Origin: Chrysomallon squamiferum
Lineage: Eukaryota; Mollusca; Gastropoda; Neomphalida; Peltospiridae
Assembly: GCA_012295275.1 (NCBI GenBank)
Contig: CM022679.1
Span: forward strand, 11,927,915-11,991,914
DNA: 64,000 bases
Direction: 5' to 3'
Shown here in pieces: positions 15,111 to 29,337 of the stretch. Under the pieces are notes generated by a model. The model was not told where the DNA came from. It searched no databases and was given only the letters and a program-made list of their open reading frames with translations. A program made the translations under genes and the position numbers. Each line of letters starts with the position of its first letter. Within the stretch, counting starts at the first letter, position 1.

Positions 15111-18100
15111 TAAATATTCTTAAATTTATGCTTCATATCTTTTTCATATTTTTTAGCCAACTGTACCAAAGGACACTTCATAAATACAACTGAAAAAACA
15201 TGTGTTCCTTGTCCTTTTGGTCAATATCAACCTGACAAATGGAAATTTGAATGTATCAAATGTGAAGAAAATTACACCACTGAACTTGAAAATTCAGTAT
15301 CTGCAGATGACTGCAGGTGTAAGTAATTAAAGTATTTATGAAATATTTCTGCAGTAAGCACATGAAAAATTTCTGCTGCAAAATAATTATATGAATTTGT
15401 CAACGATCTGATTTTGACAATTAATTATGACAATATTTTTCAGTTTTCTGTAAGCCTGGCTTTGAAGAAAACCCAGAGAAACCTAAAACATGTAGAAAGT
15501 GTTTAATTGGATTTTATCACAATGGTAGTCTAGAGACTCGCTTTGAGAACTGCACTGCTTGTCCAAGTGAATTTACTACAGAAACTGATGAAGCTAAGTC
15601 AAAGGAAGATTGCAAAATTAGTAATTATTAAATATATCTTTGGTGATAAGATCAAAAATTTTGTTAATATTTATTGCATGCTTTAAAGTAATGTTTTTGT
15701 TGATTTTTGCCTGAAAGGGTACAGTTAAAATACCACAGTTATGAACTAAAATTATCAAAATGATTCAAATAGAAGAAAAAATATCACCTTCCACATTATT
15801 TGAAAATAGAATTGTTTATTGTCCATAATGACATATTCAGCAACAGCTGCTGAAGGTAAAGCCTTAGTTGAAATTGATAATAAACAGCAGTATTTACTTA
15901 AGAGACAAAAAAAAAGAAAAAAAAAAGAAGAAAGTTCAACCTGATGGAAAAACATTGAACTCACCTAACACTTCTTACACAGTGTAAAAACAGTTTTAAT
16001 GTTGTAATTGTTTAGTTATACCCAGTAATTGTATTAGACCATTTATTTGTACTGCAAGAGGCACACTTTAACTAAACTAAGATGTTTTATAGATATATAA
16101 TTCTTTTGTCTTCTTGATTATCACCCAATGAAAGACGTTGGGAACTGATCACAGTAAATGAATCTATACACTAGTATACTATTAATAGTCATCGTTTTAT
16201 ATGCTGTAAGGACAAACTTTTAATTCTTTTAAGTTATGATCTTTAATTTTAAAATTTGCAGCTTTGTTTTTGATATTGATTGGCTTATATTGTCCTTTAT
16301 ATTTAGAGATTAGAATGGATAGGAGAATGTTGTCTTTCTTCATAAGCATGTTAGTATTTTTAATTTAATCAAAAGAGATTTTATAAGAGTTGTTGCCAAA
16401 TGAATTATTATATGTGCTGTAAAATAAATCCATCTAAATAAATGTTTTCTTACAGGAATTTGTCAAAAAGGGTCATACAGAAATGTAACAGATAACCTCT
16501 GTTATAAATGTCAGATTGGTTATTATCAACCAGATGACATGAAAACATCCTGCATTCAGTGTAATACTAATTACAGCACCAAAAATGAAGGATCTGACAA
16601 TTCATCTCAATGTATTTGTAAGTTTAAATATCTTCTTCTTTTTTCTTTTTTTTTCATGTGCAAGCTTTAGCTTAAACAGAATTAGTTCCAACCAACATTT
16701 CCAAAATGATGATTATTTAAATAAATAAAATTACAATAACTGTCTTGATTTTGAAATCTACAGATGTTAAGTTTGATTATGTTATCTTAAATATGCCTTT
16801 TACTAATAAAATATATATACATACATACATACATATATATTTTCAAATGATCAAATAATAAAGTAGTTATCTATTAAAAAAATACAACTACCTAAAATAT
16901 TTCTTTAATTTTAAAACAGTCTACTGTCCTGATGGATATGAAGTCAAGTCAGCAGAAGATAAAACATGTCAAATCTGTCCACGTGGAACGTACAGGAGTA
17001 ACACTGGAAGTGAAAGATTTTCTCCTTGTCAGAACTGTACACAAAATACAACTGATTATCCAGGGTCTAAAACAGAAACTGAATGCAACATACGTAAGTT
17101 TTACGTCAGAATAGATGAGCTTATAAAAATCTGTTTAATGTGTTTACTATGTTTATTATTAGAAAGATGAAGTAAAACAATAAATTATCTTTCTTTTTAT
17201 TTCATGTTGCAGCAATCTGCACTTTAGGTCAGATTATTGTGAACAACAGCTGCATGGACTGTCCAGTTGATACATATCAAAATATTACATTGCCTGATTC
17301 CAAGACTGTATGTAAAAATTGCAGTAGTGGGTTAGGTACTAATTCATCAAAGTCATCTGCAGAATCAGACTGCAAGTGTAAGTGTTTTTACAACCTTTAT
17401 CTTATAGTTTGCCTCCCACCTGAAGGAGACATTACTATATAATTTTACCAGTCTCATAATGATTAACTCCTAGCCCAACTTTCTTAAGATAAAACATTGA
17501 AAATGTAATATTAATATTTTTGTCCACTGATTTCTAATACAGACATAATTGGCCTTCTAACTATAAGCACTTTAATGATTAATCAACAAGTATGTAGTTG
17601 TTTATCTGTATAAAAAATATGTGCCTTTTTAATCAACCCTTTCGTGTAGGCATACAAATATTACATTTATATACAGTGATGCTGTTTTAGAAAAATTGAG
17701 AAGACCTATATTTGGTTTTCAGCTGTTTGTCCTGAAGGACAACAGTTTAACGAGACTAGTAACTCATGTAAACTGTGTCCACAAGGATACTGGAAGAACA
17801 GCACTATGAGGTTTGAAAACTGCAAAAAATGTCAAGACAGTTATACTACTTCTGGAGAAGGTGCAACTGATTCTAGCAATTGTTCCTTAAGTAAGTTTTA
17901 TATGCATTATATTTCTTATTACACTTTAAGATAATAAACATCAAAATTAAAAACAAAATGTTAAGAAAGAACATGACTATCTGACATTTGGTATTTTAAT
18001 ATAAATTTGTATTTGAATAATATATTTTGCACTAGATACTCATTACATCATATTTATTTTTCTTCTGAAAATCAGATATCACACAAAGAGGATGATTGCC

Positions 18101-21100
18101 CTGTAGGACTAATCTTCCAAGTCATTAAGATGGCCCACTTTTTATCACAACAGTGTGCATGATACATATGTCTATATAGCCTCATACAAAGAAATTACAT
18201 TCAGAAATAGATCTTAATAAAGTTAAATAAATGAAAGGTGAATTTTTGTTAGTGTATTTAGATCCATTAAGAATAAGAATTTAAATATTATTAATAAAGT
18301 GCCAAACTGTTTGAATTGTTTTGTGATATAGGTCTGTGATATGTTGTAATTTTCAGGATTATTTAATAATTGGGATAACTTTCAAAAATTCAAGTTCATT
18401 ACATGCTAATAGTTTTATCCTAACAGATAAATGGTAACTTTTTGTATTTTTTAGAGTGTAAGTCTGCCAATTGTAGTATATACTGACCATAATTTAAGTT
18501 ATCCTTCACATTATATTTGTTATTTAAGCTGAACAGATGTTTTATTGTTGCTCATTTTTATACAAATTTACAAATTCATTGAAATTCATTGAGTAAATCT
18601 TTGTATGGAATTATTTTTTCAATAAGGATTTATCATTACTAATAAAATTGTGAAATTACTGATTTTGTACTTTACAGGAGATTGTCCAGCTGGAACAAAA
18701 ATAAGTAATGACACTTGTGTACCTTGTCCTTATGGAGAATACCAGGATGTTCCTAGACAATATGACTGCAAACCATGTGGAACAAACCTTAATACATCAG
18801 ATACAGGAGCTTCCAGTAAAGATCAATGCACTAGTAAGTTCAACAATGCATTAAGACTCTATATAATTTGCATATTCAGAATTTAATTTTAATTATCAGT
18901 ATCATATCTGTACATAAAGAAAAAATAGCATTATTAAAAATAGATAAAAATACCCTGATTTCACGTAGTAAATAGGTTATCATCAATATAGCACTACTAA
19001 ATAGCATTTAGAACTAAACTTGATTTAAACTTAACAATGACCTAAAAATTTTAATGAGAAAAATGATGTCTCTCTCCATTCTACCATGATCAGAATGTAT
19101 TCAACTTAACAAATGCATATAGTCAAAAGATTTGGAGTGAAGCTGCATCACAAATAATTTTGATGTAAACCTTAATATGCCAAAATACAAATAATTTGAT
19201 GCTTCTATTGTGTCAATATTTAAACACAATGAAATTAAATAATAATAATAATAATATAAAATGGAAAAATGAAAGTGGAAACAGATCATTTTTGGTATTT
19301 AGATATAATAAGAATAGCACTATTTTTAGTTTTTTACAGATTAATGAGTTCTGTTTTTATGGTTTTCACATTAAAGTATGTGCTTTGGGGACCAAACAAT
19401 ATTACTTGTTGAGGCTTTTTTAATTATATAATGTAGAAAGATCAATTACAATAAGCCAAAGCGATATAGTAAATAATCAGTTCTGGTTTTCTTTAGTTTT
19501 GCATATTAAAATGACTAATTTGGGAACCAGACAATTTTCAGATGTTGTTATGGATGTTTTGCATGAATTAATTTTTATTTAATTACATTAAAGTAGGAAA
19601 TAATAATTATGCAAATTAAGAACCAATGTGGTTTTATGATTTTAGTTTTCAATGAAATTGCAGGAGTCTTTTTTATTATTTTTCAGTCTCATGTAAACCA
19701 GGTTATGAGGGACCAAATGGGAAATGTGTGTCTTGTAAAGATGATTTTGTCAAAAGTTTTAATGGCAATGGAAAATGTGAACAATGTACTAACAACCAGA
19801 CATCCAATGATAACCATACAGACTGTATAGGTTCTAGTAAGTAACCACTGTTAACATGTTATGAAAATCTAAAGTAAATTGTGACATTATTTTCCACATT
19901 AATATGGTCTGATTAAGATGTAGTTGAATTAGAGCAAATATCAAAGAAATTTTTATTTACTTTAAAAAAGAATCCACTATTTTGATATATAGCAGCTATA
20001 ATTACATTTAGCATTCTTCATTAGATGAAAAATAGTGTATCGATTTCAGTAATTGATTTTCAATAACTAAAATTTTAATTTTTTTTTTAGGACATTAAAA
20101 CAATTGTTTTTCCAAACCTGTCATCTTGCTTCTTTTGAAATCAATTGCTTACCCTTATCAGCCTTTAATTTTTAACTTCATAACTTTTTATTTGATAGCT
20201 GCACAAGATCTAACTAAAAAAAAGTCTCTTATCTGTCATTACTGTTTTATTAAACTCACTTGAAAAAGTAATCATTAATTATTATCCTCTTTTGTTTGTA
20301 GTGTTTTGTGCCAGAGGAGTTGAATATCTGAACACATCTCAACAGTGTTCTTTGTGTCAAATTGGTTTTTATAAGAGTGTTCGAGGTAATACTGTTTGTA
20401 ACCCTTGTCCTGGAAATAAAACTACAGCTAGCACTGGATCACAATCAGAAAAAGATTGCAGTATTTGTAAGCATTGTTCTTTTTTATATATTATTCTCTA
20501 TAAATCTTATATGTTGGCAAATATTTCCCAAGGATCAAATAACAACTGAAGTAGTAAAACCACTTTAATTTTAGAATTTTAATAAAGAAACTATACCTTA
20601 TTTACATGTAAACCTTTTTTTAATCATTTTAACCAACTAAATCATTCAGACATATTAGTAATCTAACATATACTTTGTACAAATTGTAATGATAATTTGT
20701 TTGTTATTTCTGAATATATTTGAATTGAGGAGGTTTATAATTCTGATTATGATTACAAATCCATGCATTATTGTTTCTGTTCTTACAATATTATTTGTGG
20801 TTTTTTCAGTGTATTGTCTTCCAGGATTTTATGGTTTATCTGAATCATGTCACCCATGTGATGTTGGTAGCTACAAGTCCAAGTCTGGCAATGACAACTG
20901 CACTTTGTGTAGTGAAAATTATACAACAAGTAGTCAAGCTTCTACAGATGAATCAGACTGTTCAGTTGGTATGTTTGTAAACATTCTTTAGTAATCCTGT
21001 ATCATGAGATTTTTCATAAGTTAGGATCACATATAATTTGGGAAATTTGAGTACATACTTTCCAAGTTTTGGTGGATTAGTAATACAATCTAATTACTAA

Positions 21101-21622
21101 CTGCTGGACTGGTTATAAATTAGCCGCATATTTTTCTCAATAATTTTCTGAATTTTATATAATTAAAATTTAACAAAAACATTATAATAATAATTAAATT
21201 GTTTTAGTTTTAATATTCTAGAATTTTTTTTATTTTTTATGTAGCAGCAACCTGCACTTTAGGTCAGATTATTGCACATTTTGGGTTTCATAAACTAACA
21301 AATACTTGAACATGCAGAACAATTGTGCATTTCACCAAAAAATGATAATCTAAAGGTTCTGAATATTAATTTCTTAAATATCAAATAATAGTTTTAATAT
21401 TCTAATTTATCCCTCAAATCTGATTTCAGTATTCACTTATGTTTATTTCATTTCCTTACAGTTGTGTGTAATGCTGGGTCATACAGAGAAAATAACACAT
21501 GTTATCTGTGTCCAAAAGGCCAGTACCAGCCTGAGCGTGGAATGACATCCTGCATACATTGTTCTGGAGATAATTTTACTACTGAAAATGAAGGATCAGT
21601 CAATGAAACTCAGTGTATTAGT

Positions 21623-21685
<63 letters not shown>

Positions 21686-24600
21686 TGTGTGTGTGCGTGT
21701 GTTTCTTAAGTTTGTGAAATATATATGTGGGTTTGTTTATACTGACTGCATGGATGGCCCATACCCCCTCCCCCCCAAAAAAAAAATGTTTCTGTATATA
21801 TATGTATATTTGTTACAGCATCTAGAATTTTATTGCAACAAATCTAGGGTATAGCAAATTTTATGTTATGAAATTTGGTCATTAGTTTTTCCCAATTTAT
21901 TTTACACTGGTATATTTCAAACATGAACATAAAAAGTAAAACAAAAAATATAAAGGTGATATATTTTTATAATATAATTGGTGTGTCTTCAACTGTTAAC
22001 TTGCAAGTTTTCATCCTGATGAGCTGGATTGTAGTGTCAGTTGAAAGATGAGTCTTCCTGAGAGGGCACATTTAAAAGTTTCAACCTGCGTCCCATATTT
22101 GGATTTCCTGTCTTTTCAATGGATTTCCATCAACTGATATTAGAGTGATATATTTAATCTTTCAGTGTTGTTTCTAATGTTAAAAAACACAAATCTCTTG
22201 CATTGCAGAAGTTTGTGAGAAGGGACAGTACCGTACAGAAAATAACGAATGTGAATACTGCTTTCTTGGTTTTTATCAGCCAAAGGAAGGACAAGCAGAG
22301 TGTATCAACTGTAGTTCTGACTATCTTTACACCACAGGAAACAGAGGGTCAACATCTTTAGAGGAATGCTTAAGTAATTACTTTCACTGCTTTTTATTTT
22401 TTGAATTTATTTGGGTTTTTTTTTTTTTCCTTTAATATTTATTTTTATTATTATTATTTTTTAATTTTTTTTAAAGTGGACATTGTGAATAGGTGAGCTG
22501 TTTATGCCAAATTAAATTAATACATTAATTTTCCATTGTTAAAAACAAAACAAAATGAAACAAGAAAAACAATTAACCCAAAGCCAAATGCATACACAAA
22601 CATTATTATTTAGTGATTCATATTTAAAACTTTGAAGAAAGTAATAAGTTGCTATTTTAATGCAGGAGTATGTGATAAAGGCAGCTATCGGCCAGAAACT
22701 GACCGTACTGCATGTGTTGTATGTGAGATAGGAAAATACCAAGATAAAAGTGGACAAACTAATTGTCACTTGTGTGATAACGGCACAACAACTCTAAAGT
22801 CTGGATCAACCTCAGTAGAACTGTGCATGCGTAAGTTCTTCTTACTCATAGTGTTATTGAATAACTCCTTATCTTTGCCAGAAAATAAGAAAATGAATTT
22901 TAAAAAGAGTAATGTTTTTATTTAATATTACAGTGCATAGCAGAAAAATGAAATAAATTAGTAAAGAAAAGTCCTCCATTATTTTTGTATTTTTAAATGA
23001 AATGCCTAAAGTATTGATTCTCAGTAAGTAATATGTTAAAATCAGCCATCTGGTTTGAAGATTGAGAATTGTTATTTGTTTTGAACAAACTCCAAATTAT
23101 GTATTAGACTTACTAAATTTGTTATTTCCCAAAATAGGTCATATATGTTTAGAGAGTCACAATAAATATTAATATTCGAAGGATTATTGAAAATATCTGA
23201 ATATTAAAAATAGATCTTTTTGAGTCATATTAAATTAAACTAGTCTTGAAATAATAAATATTTATTCTGAAAATTTTTTTATTATATGCCAACTTGTGTT
23301 ACATTCCAGAGGGATTATCTTCTAAAAAACAACAACAAAAAAAGAGAAAAATAAAGTTTGGTATATCAAATTATATTAATTTGAAGAGGTTAATAGAGTT
23401 ACACAAAGAGGAGACATAATATAACATAAAAAAAAAAATAATAATGATAATAAATAAATTTTAAAAAATTATGCTTTTATTTGTATTTATATTTCCTTTT
23501 AATACATTTTATTTCCTCACACAGCTATTTGTCCACCTGGCAAATATTTGATAAAGAGTAATAAAACCTGTCTGCCCTGTGAACTGGGAACATACAAAGA
23601 TAAAGATGGAGTAGAAGAAAAATGTGAACCGTGTCCTGATAAGAAAACAACAGCAGAGAAGGGAGCAACATCCTCATCCTTCTGCAACTTGAGTTAGTAC
23701 TTACTATAAACATACTGATAATAAATTATGTTTATTAAGAAAAATATATTATCATGAGAAAAATTAAAATCATATTATCTTAAATGATTAAATTATAGAA
23801 TTAGTAGACCTATATTAATTTTAAAATAAACTTCAATACATTTTAGTGAAACAGTTAAATCATTTATATGCATTGTTTACTGACTGACAGTTAATCCTAT
23901 AGCTGTATATGAGAGAAAATTTTGGGGATGCAGACCAAAATAAAGTAGTCCATAATAACTGAAAACAGTGAAATCAATAAATCAGTATCTATTAATTGGA
24001 ACAGTAATCAAGCTTTTAGAAGTTTATGTATGTCTGTTGCATTCTATTGGTTTGTAATATTCTAAGTTTAAATGAGTTTAAATTTAAAAAAAAAAAAAAA
24101 AATAAAGTATAATACTGAAAATAAAATATTATTATTTTATATTTAGCATTTATCAGTAAACAAATATATTAACCCAGAAGAATGTGTGGTACAGTTAAAA
24201 AGTCAAAGTATGTGCTCATGCTTGTAAATAAGTTGTGTTTCATGTCAATTAGAATTTTATATAAGTAAGTCCTGTGTAAACTATTTTGAAACTGTAGCTG
24301 TTTTTCTTTTAAACTTAAAGACTGAGTTTTTCTTTTTAAATTTAAAACTGAGACATAATCAAACATATATGTAATTAGATTAAATTTGGGTATTTCTATA
24401 GCTGATTGTGAAGCTGGATTCTTTAGAAAAGTGGGAGAAAAAGGATGCAGTGAATGTCCATTTAATTACTACCAGAATGAAACATCTCAGACATCATGCA
24501 AACAGTGTCCTGATGATCATAACATAACAATGATTACAGGAGCCAAATCAGTAAAACGTTGTGTCAGTAAGTACTTTTTTTTTAAAGTAGCATAAATGCA

Positions 24601-27600
24601 ACATGAGCATGAAAATAATAACTGGGTATTATAATTCTTTTTTTTTTTTTTTTATATTAATATTAATTTTTTGTTAATAGTTTGAGTTTTGAAAAGATTC
24701 TTTTAATGAGAAAAATGAGTACAGATATATACATATATATTTTTGAATACTACTAATAAAAGTTTCCAAGTATAAACAAGCAGTTAATTTGAATAATATA
24801 TATTTTTGTGAATAAGGGAGATGCAAAATAATTTAATTCACTGAATAAACACAGAACATAAATTATTTATTCAAACACACATTAAGGCAAATCCTGTGTT
24901 ATAGTATTAGAATATTTTACATCTCAAAATGTTTTCTTTTTATTGTATCAGATTTGCTTGTTTATACATAAAATGATTATTAAGCAAAATGGCTACTTTT
25001 AGAATGAACAACTATAGCTAAAAACAATTTTTTTTTAAGAATCAACCTTTAAAATATATTTATGGCAAGTCAACAACTGAATATTATTCCTTTTTTCAGT
25101 TGATTGTCCATCAGGAACAGAATATGTAGGATTGATAAATAGTGAAAATTGTACAATTTGTAAAATTGGGGAATATCGGAAGAAAGGTGAATCATTCAGT
25201 TGCATTGTATGTCCTGATGGCTGGACAACAATACAAAAAGGAGCTGACAGATGTGTTGAATCAAAAGGTACATTTTCTGATTTACCTTGAAATGTACACA
25301 AAATATTCAACAGAATGGAATTTAGAGATGTACCTACACTGATTTAATTTATGAGGTAGCTGACCATTGACTGAATTCTTCTAAATGACATTTAAAACTA
25401 AAGATGTTAGAAGAGGTTGTAAATCCTAAATATATTGGTGTTCAGTCCTTGATCATCTACCTCAGAAATTAAATGATTGTAGGGTTATTACCATTCTTCC
25501 ATTGTTTAGTTAATTTATCTCCATTCTATCATGACTAAAACCTTTAAAACCTGAGCCTTTTTCAGTAGGCAAACCAATAAAGAATGAACAGGCAGAACAG
25601 AAATGACATTTTGTACCTTCAACACTTGTGATAAGTCAGTTGTTGATAGTCCTTATGAAACTGACATCATAGATTTTGTGGGAAGTGAGTAAGTGAGTAG
25701 TTCAGCACAGTTATGATTCTATAAAAATTAAACTGACAGAGTTATCTAAAAACATCATTTTCAACTTATATGAACCACTTTAATTTGGTCAATATCTAAA
25801 TATTCTGGTATATGCTAATTTAAAACTCATCAGCTAATGTCATACATGAGGCTAATTGGATAGACATCTTCATCATTTTGTAAACAATGAATTATATATG
25901 TTTGCATATAAACTGGCCTGATTAAATCAGAAAGATTTTTAAACTCTAAATTCTCTTGTTAGTCAATCATAGTCAAGAATTTTTGCCATGTTATGGTAGA
26001 ATAATAATTAATGTTGTACATTAGAATATGAAAATTATGTAAGAAACTTTATATTTCTCACTCCTTTTAGTAAGCTAGTAAAAGAGTAGAGTAATCAGCC
26101 TTTTAGTTCATTGAATCATTTCACTTCAGATAAATGTTTTTTATTGTTATTTTACATATTAGATGGATAAACTGAAATAATAAGCAGAATTTTTAAAAAG
26201 AAGAAGATAAAAAAGTAAACATATCTCAGCTATTTTAATTTTGATACTTCACAACACAATATAACAGAGGTAAATATTTATTTTGCAGTGCCTCAGAAGC
26301 CTGTTGGATACATCAAAATCAGCATGTCATTTCAATTCAGAGTGGTGAGGTGTGATAATCCTCAACAAGTGATAGCTGTTTTGAAAGAATTCATTAAATT
26401 AATTGTATACAGTACCTGTGGTGGATGGAATGTACAGTGCACAAATATTAAAATAGAAGTTACATTACCAGCAGCCTGTAACAGTCAAAGACGTCGCAGA
26501 GATCTTAATCCTGATTTACCAGTTACTGCAAATCTTGTTATTGATGATGTACCGTAAGTCAGTTTTCATTATTTTCACTTTTAACAGTTTTCTTTTTGAA
26601 CCCACCTAGAATTTATTTATTTATTTATATTTTTAAACTCCCAGAGCAGACTATTTTGCAACACTGTTAATGTTTAACCTTCTCCATCAAACTGCTGCTT
26701 CAGTTTCTGAGTATACAGAGAGAAATTTATTTCAGTGAAATTGCAACAGATAATCTTTAGCTGTCATATCTACCTTTATAAATAGAATTATTATTATTTA
26801 GTGATCTTGTTTTTAAAAATGTCTGTTGGCAAGAGAATATTTTTGAAAATGTTAATGTTGTATAATGAAATTCAGTGAAAAATTCAAGAAAAAAATAATA
26901 TGCTTACTATTGTCTTTAGGAATAGAAAACAAAATACTAATTCATTAAAATTCATATGCTACATTGTGCAAAATCCCCAATTTTGTTGCCAAAATTGTTT
27001 TGGGGGGAATAGAAATGCAAGGACTTTTCATATTAATTTTTATATTTAGCTGTTACACTCATTGCATATAAAGTATCATAGCTCACATTTCTTTCAGTGC
27101 TGATAAAGAAATTAATAGTAATAAAATTTTACTGTGAAAATATATTCTTGACATGTAAGGTGATATCACTTTGATGTTTCATGTGTTTAGCCAGAAATAA
27201 CCAGGCTTGCAATAATTTTGCTTTTTAATCACATTTATAAAAAATTTATCTATGAAATCAAGCAAAACAGGGAATAATTTTTTTTTTTCTCTTGAAACTA
27301 AATAAATTCAAATAATTTTTAAACTGAAAAATTAAATTATTATATTTATTTGTAATTAGAAACAAATTAAAAATGTTGTCCACCTAACTGTTTGTTTACC
27401 TTAGTTGAATTTATTGTTTATTATTAAGTCTTGTTTTTTCACAGTGAAGTTGTAACTAATGGAAGTCTGAAACGTTCTGCTGAAGGGGTTTTTAGAACTG
27501 CTTTAGCTAAAGAGACACAACTGAATGCATCAGAACTGGTAATATTTTAAATGAAGTGAAGTAAATGTACTTGTTTTTGTTGCTAAATTGCAGAGCTGCC

Positions 27601-29296
27601 TTTCAAGTTTTTAAACATAATTCAGTGATCAAAATAATTATTTCAGAGATGTAGATGAATTTTCAGTGAAATGTAAATTTTTATTTTTATTTATTGAATA
27701 ATATTTTAGAAATATTTTGAAGAAATATGGTCTTATGTATTTCAGTTATTATTATTTTTATTTCTTATTGAAGAGGTGTACATCATGCTATTTATAATAT
27801 TTCAGGAAACGAATAGTATTTCTTATGATGGCATTACAAATATAACAACATCAAAATCATGTAAACCTGGATCAGTTTTGGACAAAAATGATGATTGTGG
27901 TAAGTATTAAACTCCAAAATGTTTTCACAGGAAAATTGTAATGTGAATAATGAATAAAAAGACTAAGATCTCATGGACACATGCTATGTACAAATGTTTT
28001 TTTTATAAAATCTATTATTTACAATTTAATTTTTAATTAGAAATGTTTAAGGATATCAACAATACATATGGAACAAATAAATAAAAAATACAATAAATGG
28101 TTGCAAGACTAGATTTTATTTTTTTCAATGTTACGTTACTTTTATCATTGACCTATATGTAGATATTAACTGTATATTCTTTATTAAAAAAACATGGACA
28201 AACTTACACACATTGGTATATCAAAGAGAAAAATGATTGCTAATGGTTGGTTTTATTACAGTTAAATGTCCACCAGGAACGAAGTTTGTAAATTCTTATT
28301 GTGAGAAATGTGAAACAGGGAAGTATCAGTCTAAGTTTGGACAATCTATTTGCCTTAAATGTCCTGGATCAAAAGTGCCTTCAGCAAATGCAACAGAGTG
28401 TATTTGTAAGTTTGTTTTAGTTAAAAAACATCTATTTTTTAATAATTCATAAGTATGATTAACAGAGGAATCAAGAAAAAAAAAATGTTTCCCAGAATAC
28501 ATATAAATAAGTGGTTGAGCTACTGAAATATTTGCATGTAAAAGAAATAGTAGTGCTGATTATTTGTTTTGCTGTGTTTAACTGTCATAGAGCTCAACTA
28601 AATATGCACAATATCAGTGACTGGAAATAAAATTCTTTGAACAGCATAATGTAGAATCATAGTTAAACTGCTGTCAAAAACTGCTGATTTAACTACTCAT
28701 ATTGTTTAAGATTTTTGCCTGTAACTTTAAAACAGATTCCAGTTTGTTGATTTTACACATTATAGTGATTATGAGAAAAATATAATAATAACTGAACAAG
28801 CTAATATTTATATAGTTCTCCAAAACACTGAAACTTATTATAGGATTACAAATAAGTTATTTATAATATTCCGATTTTTGGAATGGATTACATATTGTCT
28901 TGTTTTGAAATGATGACAATAGTTTTGTATATACTTTTCTGTATTTGCATTAAATTATCTTTTTATTAATATAGATAAATGCATAGCTGACCCAAACTAC
29001 TGCCAGAATGGAGGAACTTGCATTAATGAAAGTGCAATTTGCTTGTGTTCTAGTTCATATTATGGAACCCATTGTGAAATTAGGAAAGGTATTAAATAAA
29101 CATTACAATTCATGGAATAAAATGCAGACTAGTTGTAGCTTATACATTTCTGAAATCTCAAATTACTGTAAACTGCACAAAACATAAACATTAAAATGTA
29201 ATTTTGTGCAAGTTTGCATTTTGAGCTGCTGATGGCTGGATTTTGAAGTTTAAAAATTTATTTGAAAATATCTTTTATAATGATAATGATGATGAC

Positions 29297-29337
<41 letters not shown>

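Noticed and set aside
18450-18490. Possible decayed GCC2/GCC3 exon with TGTAAGTCTGCCAATTGTAG
   Set aside because: Only two Cys codons before a stop, and no exact match to any of the real exons, unlike the relic at 21244.
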